Shown here piece by piece: positions 1-6,638 of a stretch of DNA of 7,562 nucleotides. The stretch is taken from contig DINC01000066.1 in assembly GCA_002425885.1 (NCBI GenBank), positions 41,199 to 48,760 on the forward strand. The letters are read 5' to 3'. The position numbers were made by a program, and so were the translations under genes. The notes beneath the pieces were generated by a model. It worked only from the letters and a program-made list of their open reading frames with translations. It searched no databases and was not told the origin of the DNA. The DNA comes from Spirochaetia bacterium UBA5550. Lineage in GTDB: Bacteria; Spirochaetota; UBA4802; UBA5550. The first letter of the stretch is position 1, and every line of letters starts with the position of its first letter.

Positions 1-104
1 ATATAAAAGTGTCTTTTTTAATTATCGAAGAAAATCACCGCTTTCTTTAGTTAATCTTTCAAATACAAAAAGCGGGTGTGAACAGGTAACCAGGGGAATA
101 TTTG

Positions 105-167
105 AAAAAGAAAAAAAGACTGTTTTAATGGCAGATAATGTTTTCATCGCGCTTTTAAAACAGTCTT
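105..167 (-). terminator. Rho-independent terminator of the lipoprotein gene
   Basis: A perfect 13-bp inverted repeat (116-128 with 155-167; arm AAGACTGTTTTAA) encloses a 26-nt loop. Read on the minus strand, the stem is followed by a run of T, one C and five more T (115 down to 105). It begins 7 nt after the lipoprotein stop codon, in the right place and orientation for that gene. The loop is longer than usual and the stem is AT-rich, but the T-tract is strong. Confidence 0.85.
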
Positions 168-174
168 ATTGATT

Positions 175-522
175 CTATTTTTGCCTGATTATGATTGCTT
201 CTGTATACATTTCACTAAAGTATATACTTCCGCTTTTTTTAATCGGTACAACTGCATCACCACCGTATGCGCAAACATAGGGTTCAACAGCTTCTTTCAC
301 CTGTGACAGAGATGAAACAGGTAAAATCCCCGCATGGAGATCTTTAACTACACCGACTTCGATATAGTTCCCGGCAGGCAGATCTGTTATGATTTGATAA
401 TTACAGCCTGATACTGCATTGGCTGAATTATTTTTCACAAAAGTACCGGAGCCAGTTGAGGAGCAGCCGGTGTTGATTAGAAAAATTGATACTGCCAAAG
501 CGAGTAGTTCTTTGTTTTTCAT
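175..522 (-). CDS. Small predicted lipoprotein of unknown function
   Basis: The 115-residue product starts with a short basic n-region (MKNK), a hydrophobic stretch (6-16) and a lipobox-like INTGC, which predicts lipidation at Cys20 and anchoring in the cell envelope. The residues after it (21-38) are Ser/Gly/Asn-rich and look like a flexible linker. The mature part (about 40-115) has two further cysteines, C40 and C84, which could form a disulfide outside the cytoplasm. Its pattern, a beta-strand reading YIEVGVV followed by a helix with VKEAVEPY and then GGDAVVPI and a terminal strand, is reminiscent of the small alpha/beta fold of RcsF/YbjQ-type proteins; that resemblance is an impression, not a demonstrated match. 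The start is supported by GAGG (530-533), 7 nt upstream of ATG. It has its own promoter and terminator, so it appears independent of the hyp genes. Confidence 0.8.
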   Translation of the reverse strand: MKNKELLALAVSIFLINTGCSSTGSGTFVKNNSANAVSGCNYQIITDLPAGNYIEVGVVKDLHAGILPVSSLSQVKEAVEPYVCAYGGDAVVPIKKSGSIYFSEMYTEAIIIRQK

Positions 523-544
523 AAACCAACCTCTTTTTTTTGAG

Positions 545-572
545 ATTATATCATGAAGAGATTGAAAAGCAA
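545..572 (-). promoter_or_regulatory. Sigma-70-type promoter for the lipoprotein gene
   Basis: On the minus strand a perfect TATAAT (545-550) is preceded, after a 16-nt spacer, by TTGCTT (567-572), a 3-of-6 match to the -35 consensus. The implied start near 538 leaves a leader of about 16 nt that contains the GAGG ribosome-binding site. The -10 is convincing and the -35 is weak. Confidence 0.55.
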
Positions 573-691
573 TACATATTAGCGCTTCGGGGAAAAAAAT
601 CTATTTTTTCTGGAGGTTGAAAAAGATCCTGGAAAAGGATTACATATTGTACGGGTTTAAGTTCTGTGCATAGGCAGTTAGGCCATCTGTT

Positions 692-1033
692 TTAACAGGC
701 AATAATCTCTTTAATAACAAATTCCTTGCCGCTTAGCAGTTCAAAGTCCCGACTGCCGCAGTGAGGGCAGATACTTTTATTCTCAAGGAGGTTATAGATT
801 TTATTGCAGTTTTTACACAGTCCATTACCCGGCAGTATTTCAATTTTCAGCTTTGTATCCTGCATGCTGGTGCCGTCAACTGCGGCAGGATAACACTCTT
901 CGATGTAATGTGGAACAATGGATGACAATTCACCAATTTGAAGAACCACGGTATCGATCTTTGTTACTCCATTCTGCTCAGCGAAAATTTTTACTTTTTT
1001 GACCACTTCAAAAACAATTCCAAGTTCGTGCAA
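692..1033 (-). CDS. hypA: HypA, nickel metallochaperone with structural zinc site, starting at TTG
   Basis: The 113-residue protein has the usual HypA length. It begins Met-His-Glu-Leu; in this family the N-terminal amine, His2 and neighbouring residues bind nickel. The zinc-binding loop is visible as two CxxC pairs (C73/C76 and C89/C92). The family partners HypB to hand nickel to the hydrogenase large subunit, and in some bacteria to other nickel enzymes. The initiation codon is TTG (plus-strand caa at 1031-1033), not ATG. Two facts fix it: the conserved His2-Glu3 must directly follow the initiator, and AGGAG (1041-1045) lies exactly 7 nt upstream. It is the last gene of the cluster, separated from the flavoprotein gene by 105 nt containing a strong hairpin, so it may be translated or transcribed at a different level from hypB. 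Identity is very likely; the client enzyme is not in the window. Confidence 0.96.
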   Translation of the reverse strand: MHELGIVFEVVKKVKIFAEQNGVTKIDTVVLQIGELSSIVPHYIEECYPAAVDGTSMQDTKLKIEILPGNGLCKNCNKIYNLLENKSICPHCGSRDFELLSGKEFVIKEIIAC

Positions 1034-1040
1034 TTTATTA

Positions 1041-1045
1041 CTCCT
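1041..1045 (-). promoter_or_regulatory. Ribosome-binding site that fixes the hypA TTG start
   Basis: AGGAG on the minus strand lies 7 nt upstream of the TTG codon at 1033-1031. With the conserved Met-His-Glu N-terminus of HypA it makes the non-ATG start close to certain. Confidence 0.85.
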
Positions 1046-1060
1046 GCTGCTATGTTTTAT

Positions 1061-1091
1061 TTATACCGGAGGGGAACCCCCTCCGGTATAA
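1061..1091 (-). other. GC-rich perfect hairpin between the 891-residue flavoprotein gene and hypA
   Basis: A 14-bp perfect stem (1061-1074 with 1078-1091; arm TTATACCGGAGGGG on the plus strand) encloses a 3-nt loop. In the transcribed direction it ends 15 nt before the hypA Shine-Dalgarno and 47 nt after the flavoprotein stop. No U-tract follows (the next bases are ATAAAAC), so it is not a standard terminator. A 3'-end stabiliser of the upstream mRNA, a processing site or a translational control element for hypA are all possible. Confidence 0.7.
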
Positions 1092-1138
1092 TTTAAAAAT
1101 TTATGCTTCTTTTTTTAAAAATCCCCTGTCTGCGAAAC

Positions 1139-3814
1139 CTATTTGCCTGTCAGAGTGTCTTTGATCGCTCTCACTGCAATCTTCCCTGCACGTTTTGCAG
1201 CATAAGGAATTATTTTCATCGGAAGCTCTTCAAACTCTCCGCCAAAAACGTTATGAACTTTCTTGAGGGAGATGGCATCAAATTTACATTTTGTGGTACA
1301 CTGGCCGCAGCCGATACACATATATTCGTCAATCTGTACTGCACCGCAGCCGAAGCAGCGGGCTGTTTCCGCTTTTACCTGCTCTTCAGTAAATGTTACG
1401 CGGTTATCCTTGAATGACATTCTGTTTTTCTGAGTATGGCTCACTCTCTGTCTTGGAGTATTGTCATAACCCCCAATCACCAGATTGTTTTTGTCAAAGA
1501 CCTGGTATTCTCTCCTGTCGCGTCCGAAGATAAGGCTCTGTCCCGGCTGAACAAATCTGTGAATAGAAATCGCTCCCTGTTTACCTGCAGCGATGGCATC
1601 TATTGCGAATTTCGGCCCGGTATAGGCATCTCCTCCGGTAAAAATATCGGGTTCAGCAGTCTGATAGGTAAAGCTGTCGGCCTGCACTGTGCGGTTATGG
1701 TTTAAAATTACCCCGCTTCCATCAAGGAGATTTCCCCATTCAATTGACTGGCCCACTGAAAGAAGCACAAAGTCCGCATCAATGATTTTTGTCTCTTTTT
1801 CATCATACACCGGGTTAAATTTACCGTCATTATCATAAACAGAGAGGCATTTCCGGAATTCAACGCCTTTAACTCTTCCGTTCTCGACAATAATACGCTT
1901 GGGGCCCCAGGAATTGTTAATAGCTATATCCTCTTCCAGAGCCTCTTCGATCTCTTCATGAAGGGCCGGCATCTGCTCCCGGTTTTCAATGCAGAACATC
2001 TCAACTTTATCAGCGCCTGTTCTCACTGCGGATCTGGCCACGTCTATCGCAACGTTTCCGCCTCCTATAACAATAACGTTACCGCTGAGTTTTATATCTT
2101 TCCCCAGGTTTACGTTGCGCAGAAATTCCACTCCGGCAATGACCCCTTCAGCGTTTTCACCTTCGATACCGATTTTTCTTCCGCCCTGGGCACCAATTGC
2201 GATATAGAAGGCTTTGAAACCCTGTTTTCGAAGTTCTGCAAGAGAGATGTCTTTCCCTACTTCAACTCCGGTTTTGAATTCCACACCAAGTTCCCTGAGC
2301 ACTTCGATTTCAGCATTGACAACATCTTTTTCGAGCCTGAAGGAGGGGATACCAAGTGTCAGCATCCCCCCTAATTTTTCTTCCTTCTCAAAAACTGTAA
2401 CCCTGTAGCCGTCTATCGCAAGGTAAAATGCACATGAAAGTCCGGCAGGGCCTGCGCCTATAACAGCGATGGGGAGGCCGAAATCGTGCCTTTTTTTAGG
2501 GACAAAACGCGTATCAGCATGGAGGTCTCTGTCCGCGATAAATTTTTTGATTTCATCCACAGCAATGGGATCATCAATATCACCGCGTGTACATTCAGAT
2601 TCACATGCTCTGGGGCAGATGCGTCCGCATACTGCGGGGAAGGGGTTTTCTTTTTTAATAAGTTCCAGGGCTTCGCCGTATCTCCCCTGTGAAGCCATCT
2701 TTATATAACCCTGTACAGCTATGTGAGCAGGGCAGTTTGTTTTGCATGGAGCTGTCCCTGTTTCCACAACGTTTTTGCGGTTTATACGGTAATCATGATT
2801 CCATCTGTTGCTTGTCCAGACATGGTCAAGGATTTTTGCCTTTTCTTCAGGTTCTGGCAGCGGCGTTATTGTGCAGAGTTTCTGCCCCAGCTTGAGCGCG
2901 TTTGTCGGACAGTTCTCCACACAGAGTCCGCATGCCACACATTTATCCGGATCAACCTGCGCCCTGTAATTGGAACCGCATCCGTCGTATGCTTCGTAAA
3001 GTCCTGCGAGCCTTGTGGCAAAGCAGCTGCATGAACAGCAGTTGCAGATTGCAGCTGTTTCACCCTCACCTTCAACATTGGGCATCTGGTGGAGCAGCCC
3101 TTCATCTTCAGCTTTCCTGATGATTTCCATGGCCTCTTCCCGGGTAATCTCCCTGGCCCTCCCTGTGCGGATATAATACTCAGCTCCTGTGCCCATGGTG
3201 ACGCACATATCTTCAGCGGTGTGCCCGCAGCCCTGGCCCAGAACCTTGCGTGCATTACGGCATGAACAGTCAGTAACAGCAAATTTATCATATTTATTAA
3301 GATAGTACGATATTTTTTCAAAAGGTACTGATTTCATGTCTGATGCAATTGCGCTTTCAATGGGTATAACCCTCATGGGGCTCTGTCCCATGGGGAGAAC
3401 AGGGGCAAGCTCTGCAATTCTGATTCTTGTATATTCCTCGAAAGCTTTTCCGATCTGGGGGAATTTCGCCAGCTGCTCTCTGTTGTTGACCATCATCTCA
3501 AGTATGCCAGGAGCGAAGATCTGGACATAGAAAACATCTGTGCCGTTTTTATTGAAGACTTTACATACTCCTATCTGGGCAAGTTCCATTGCAAGTTTCC
3601 TGGTCTCTTCAATGGATTTGCCGCATCTCTTTGCAATCTCCTCAGCAGTTCTTTCTTTACGCAGACCCATTGCCAGTGCAACATCAGCCTGTTCATCGCT
3701 GACTACACATTCAAGTGCATAGTATTCCGGCGCGTTTTCATCTATTGTAAAAATCCTTCCGGGGAGGCCCCCTACCATTTTTGCAAGCTTAACAATTTTT
3801 TTCCTTAATGCCAT
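1139..3814 (-). CDS. Multi-cluster Fe-S flavoprotein: Cys-rich/ferredoxin domains fused to a GltD-like NAD(P)H oxidoreductase (downstream paralogue)
   Basis: The 891-residue product is a full-length paralogue of the preceding gene with the same layout. It has a winged-helix-like segment (about 40-97); nine cysteines (C183, 185, 196, 204, 257, 259, 260, 262, 264); a ferredoxin motif (C292, 295, 298, 302); a GltD N-terminal Fe-S domain (C357, 361, 396, 400, 404, 408); FAD motif GAGPAG (453-458); NAD(P)H motif GGGNVA (584-589); the GltD-family MPALHEEIEEA stretch (615-625); GGD (727-729); and C-terminal cysteines C820, 823, 833, 836, 839, 843. In the GltD-type Fe-S domain (residues 351-428 against 358-435 of the paralogue) I count 63 of 78 identical positions by hand. 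The start is supported by GGAGT (3822-3826), 7 nt before the ATG. It lies 74 nt after its paralogue and 105 nt before hypA. It is expected to move electrons between NAD(P)H, FAD and Fe-S clusters. Its substrate, its redox partner and whether it pairs with the paralogue cannot be read from sequence. Confidence 0.9.
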   Translation of the reverse strand: MALRKKIVKLAKMVGGLPGRIFTIDENAPEYYALECVVSDEQADVALAMGLRKERTAEEIAKRCGKSIEETRKLAMELAQIGVCKVFNKNGTDVFYVQIFAPGILEMMVNNREQLAKFPQIGKAFEEYTRIRIAELAPVLPMGQSPMRVIPIESAIASDMKSVPFEKISYYLNKYDKFAVTDCSCRNARKVLGQGCGHTAEDMCVTMGTGAEYYIRTGRAREITREEAMEIIRKAEDEGLLHQMPNVEGEGETAAICNCCSCSCFATRLAGLYEAYDGCGSNYRAQVDPDKCVACGLCVENCPTNALKLGQKLCTITPLPEPEEKAKILDHVWTSNRWNHDYRINRKNVVETGTAPCKTNCPAHIAVQGYIKMASQGRYGEALELIKKENPFPAVCGRICPRACESECTRGDIDDPIAVDEIKKFIADRDLHADTRFVPKKRHDFGLPIAVIGAGPAGLSCAFYLAIDGYRVTVFEKEEKLGGMLTLGIPSFRLEKDVVNAEIEVLRELGVEFKTGVEVGKDISLAELRKQGFKAFYIAIGAQGGRKIGIEGENAEGVIAGVEFLRNVNLGKDIKLSGNVIVIGGGNVAIDVARSAVRTGADKVEMFCIENREQMPALHEEIEEALEEDIAINNSWGPKRIIVENGRVKGVEFRKCLSVYDNDGKFNPVYDEKETKIIDADFVLLSVGQSIEWGNLLDGSGVILNHNRTVQADSFTYQTAEPDIFTGGDAYTGPKFAIDAIAAGKQGAISIHRFVQPGQSLIFGRDRREYQVFDKNNLVIGGYDNTPRQRVSHTQKNRMSFKDNRVTFTEEQVKAETARCFGCGAVQIDEYMCIGCGQCTTKCKFDAISLKKVHNVFGGEFEELPMKIIPYAAKRAGKIAVRAIKDTLTGK

Positions 3815-3888
3815 AATGTTTACTCCAATATACTTTTTTTTATGCTACTAACTGGCTTTCCTATTCAGCCGGTGAATTCAGCCATTGT

Positions 3889-6612
3889 TTACTGCTCCTG
3901 CTTTTTCGGAAAAGTTGAATCGATTAACCTGAAGGGTTTTTTTGCTATTATCCTGAACTGGCGCTTAATGGCGTTTTTCATGACAATGGGCCTCAGTTCA
4001 AGCAGATCTACCCCTTTGCAGTCATATTTCTTTTTAAGAGATATGGCGTCAAATTTACATTTCAATGTGCAGGCGCCGCAACCGACACAGAGATAGGAGT
4101 CAACAACAGCGGCACCGCAGCCGAGGCAGCGTTCAGTCTCAATCCTGACCTGTTCCTCTGTGAATGTTTCCCGCAGATCTCTGAATGTTTTTTTAGATTC
4201 ATTTCCGTCAATATGATGTAGTGACTGTCTCGGCATGCGGTCATAACCGTCAAGAGCGAGATCGTCCTTATCAAATGAAAGATAGTCTCTCTTTATCCTT
4301 CCCAGTGTGAGGCTCTGCCCGGGGTGAACATACCTGTGGATTGAAATGGCGCCCTCTTTCCCCTGAGCTATTGCGTCTATGGCAAATCGCGGCCCTGTGA
4401 GAGAATCACCCCCTGCAAATACATCAGGTTCCCCTGTCTGGAAAGTGACCGGGTCAGCCTGAATCGTCTGATTGGAGTTTAATTCAATTCCGGTTCCTGA
4501 AACAAGGTTCCCCCATACCATGGACTGACCCACAGATAGAAGCAGATAATCAGCCTTAACTGTTATTGTATCGTTTTCATCAAATACCGGGCTGAATCTT
4601 CTGTTTGTATCATAAACTGAAAGACATCTTTTAAATTCAACACCGGCAAACCTGCCGTTTTCAGTGATGATGCGCTTCGGGGCCCATGAATTGTTTATTA
4701 CAATCCCTTCAGCAACTGCCTCTTCGATCTCCTCTTCAAGCGCAGGCATGCCGTCCCTTTTTTCGAGGCAGAAGATATCAGTTCTGGAAGAGCCGACTCT
4801 GAGAGCTGTGCGTGCGACATCTATCGCCACATTCCCGCCGCCGATTATAATAGTTCTCCCTTCAAGGGGCTTATGTTCGCCAAGACTTACACTCCGCAGA
4901 AAATCGACTCCGGTAATTACTCCATCCGCATCTTCACCTTCAAGGCCGAGCTTTTTCCCCCCCTGGGCACCAATGGCTATGTAAAATGCCTCATACCCCT
5001 GACGTCTCAGATCGCTGATGCTCAGATCCTTCCCGACTTCAACTCCGGTTTTGAATTCAACGCCAAGCTCTCTTAATATATCGATTTCAGCGTTAATAAC
5101 GTTTTTCTCAAGCCTGAACGCAGGTATACCAAGAGTGAGCATTCCTCCAAGCATCCTCTGTTTTTCAAAAACAGTCACATTATATCCGTCGATGGCAAGG
5201 TAGTAGGCGCATGAAAGCCCCGCAGGCCCCGCGCCGATTACAGCAATCCTGTTCCCGTAATCATGTCTTTTCTTCGGGATAAACCTGGTCTCATTTTTCA
5301 TATCCTGATCGGCAATGAATTTTTTAATCTCATCAATTGCCACCGGAGAGTCAATCTCTCCCCTTGTGCAGGCTGATTCGCATTTTCTCGGGCATATACG
5401 TCCGCATACAGCGGGGAAGGGGTTTTCATGTTTGATAAGTTCAAGAGCATCAGTGTATCTCCCCTGGGATGCAAGTTTTATATAACCCTGAACCGCTATG
5501 TGCGCAGGGCATTCAGCTTTGCATGGGCTTGAACCTGTCTCTAAAACAACCTGTTTGTTGGTCCTGTAGTCCGGGTTCCATTTATCCTCTCCCCACTCCC
5601 TGCTCCTTGGTGTTTCATGTCTTTTTATTTCAACAGGTTTTGTTGAGCAGATTTTCTGTCCTAACTTTACAGCATTAACAGGGCATACTTCAACGCACTC
5701 GCCGCATGCCACGCAGTTCTCCTGCCTGACTTCAGCAGCATAGTTTGATCTCACCATGTCGTTGTTGTAGAACATCCCGGCTGTCCTCAGTGAGAGGCAG
5801 CTGCAGCCGCAGCAGTTGCATATCGCGTGAGTATGGTCATACCCCTCCGTGTTAGGGATCTGGTGCATGAGTCCGTTCTCTTCAGCTTTTCTGATAACTT
5901 CAAAAGCTTCATTCCGTGTGATCTGACGTCCTCTCCCGGTTCTGATGTAGTATTCAGCAGCATGACCCATCTGTATGCACATATCCTCTTTGAGGTGGCC
6001 GCATCCCTCACCCATTGCTTCGCGGGCTGTTCGGCATGCGCAGTCTGATACTGAAAAAATTTCATTATCATTCAGAAATTTGGAAACCTCCTCGTAAGAA
6101 GCTCTTCTTGTTTCCGCCATGATGGACTGTTCAATGGGTATTACGCGCATGAGGCCCATCCCTATGGGGAATACTCCGGCTGAGAGCGGCCCTCTGATTC
6201 TTCCGTATGCTTCAAAGGCTTCGGCAATCTGCGGGTGTTTTTTTACGTTTTCGAGGTTGTTGGCCATCATCTCCATTACACCGGGGATCCAGGTTTCAAG
6301 CCAGTACCTGTCAACACCGTTAATGTTGTTTACAAAGCAGACTCCGTCAACAGAGAGCTGCCACAAAAGTTCTGATACACGCTCAACAGGCTTGCCGCAC
6401 ATCTTTGCGACCTCTTCAGCGCTCCTCGGCTCGCGCAGCTTCAGGCAGAGACCGACTTCAGCCATCTCCTCTGTCACAACGGGCTCAAGTATCCTGTATT
6501 CGGGATCTCCGGGTTTTATACCTCTTTTCGATCCTGTTTTTGTACGGTTTATGTGATTAGCAAAATCCAGCAGCTTTTTATTAAATGTTTCTATCTTTAT
6601 ATTCATATTCAT
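3889..6612 (-). CDS. Multi-cluster Fe-S flavoprotein: Cys-rich/ferredoxin domains fused to a GltD-like NAD(P)H oxidoreductase (upstream paralogue)
   Basis: The 907-residue cytoplasmic-type protein has no signal peptide or membrane helix. Order of parts: winged-helix-like segment (about 45-105); a domain with nine cysteines (C191, 193, 204, 212, 265, 267, 268, 270, 272); a ferredoxin motif CxxCxxCxxxCP (C300, 303, 306, 310); a GltD-type N-terminal Fe-S domain (C364, 368, 403, 407, 411, 415); FAD Rossmann motif GAGPAG (460-465); NAD(P)H motif GGGNVA (591-596); FAD-contacting GGD (734-736); a C-terminal six-Cys segment (C829, 832, 842, 845, 848, 852); and a basic tail. GltD and NfnB proteins pass electrons between NAD(P)H and Fe-S clusters through FAD. 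The oxidoreductase role follows from the family, but the partner is unknown. Ordinary GltD is roughly half this length and works with GltB, which is absent here. Two in-frame ATGs occur; AAGGG (6615-6619) sits only 2 nt before the first but 8 nt before the one at 6606, so Met3 may be the real start (905 residues). Confidence 0.9.
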   Translation of the reverse strand: MNMNIKIETFNKKLLDFANHINRTKTGSKRGIKPGDPEYRILEPVVTEEMAEVGLCLKLREPRSAEEVAKMCGKPVERVSELLWQLSVDGVCFVNNINGVDRYWLETWIPGVMEMMANNLENVKKHPQIAEAFEAYGRIRGPLSAGVFPIGMGLMRVIPIEQSIMAETRRASYEEVSKFLNDNEIFSVSDCACRTAREAMGEGCGHLKEDMCIQMGHAAEYYIRTGRGRQITRNEAFEVIRKAEENGLMHQIPNTEGYDHTHAICNCCGCSCLSLRTAGMFYNNDMVRSNYAAEVRQENCVACGECVEVCPVNAVKLGQKICSTKPVEIKRHETPRSREWGEDKWNPDYRTNKQVVLETGSSPCKAECPAHIAVQGYIKLASQGRYTDALELIKHENPFPAVCGRICPRKCESACTRGEIDSPVAIDEIKKFIADQDMKNETRFIPKKRHDYGNRIAVIGAGPAGLSCAYYLAIDGYNVTVFEKQRMLGGMLTLGIPAFRLEKNVINAEIDILRELGVEFKTGVEVGKDLSISDLRRQGYEAFYIAIGAQGGKKLGLEGEDADGVITGVDFLRSVSLGEHKPLEGRTIIIGGGNVAIDVARTALRVGSSRTDIFCLEKRDGMPALEEEIEEAVAEGIVINNSWAPKRIITENGRFAGVEFKRCLSVYDTNRRFSPVFDENDTITVKADYLLLSVGQSMVWGNLVSGTGIELNSNQTIQADPVTFQTGEPDVFAGGDSLTGPRFAIDAIAQGKEGAISIHRYVHPGQSLTLGRIKRDYLSFDKDDLALDGYDRMPRQSLHHIDGNESKKTFRDLRETFTEEQVRIETERCLGCGAAVVDSYLCVGCGACTLKCKFDAISLKKKYDCKGVDLLELRPIVMKNAIKRQFRIIAKKPFRLIDSTFPKKQEQ

Positions 6613-6614
6613 AT

Positions 6615-6619
6615 CCCTT
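6615..6619 (-). promoter_or_regulatory. Ribosome-binding site favouring the second ATG of the 907-residue flavoprotein
   Basis: AAGGG on the minus strand is 2 nt from the ATG at 6612 and 8 nt from the in-frame ATG at 6606. The other four genes here use a spacing of 7-8 nt, so initiation at 6606 (two residues shorter) is the better guess. Confidence 0.6.
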
Positions 6620-6638
6620 GCTTATCATACAGTATAAG

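Noticed and set aside
36..78. Bulged 9-bp inverted repeat (CACCGCTTT with AAAGCGGGTG)
   Set aside because: It has one bulge and a loop of 24 nt and lies beyond the strong terminator. No function can be supported.
626..640. Possible hypA terminator: ATCCT-TTTCC-AGGAT followed by CTTTTTC on the minus strand
   Set aside because: The stem is only 5 bp with a short T-run, about 50 nt after the stop codon. It is too weak to call, although some transcript end before the lipoprotein promoter is expected.
687..698. CTGTT-TT-AACAG palindrome over the hypA stop codon
   Set aside because: The stem is 5 bp with a 2-nt loop, which is sterically poor and has no following T-tract.
3815..3888. Short frame ATG GCT GAA TTC ACC GGC TGA and a repeated GGCTGAAT in the gap between the two flavoprotein genes
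   Set aside because: Six codons with no ribosome-binding site and an 8-bp repeat are within chance expectation. No leader-peptide structure is seen.
1139..6612. Annotating the flavoproteins as glutamate synthase small subunits (gltD)
   Set aside because: The FAD/NAD(P)H module is GltD-like, but no gltB is present and the extra N- and C-terminal cysteine-rich domains and the hyp context argue for another role.
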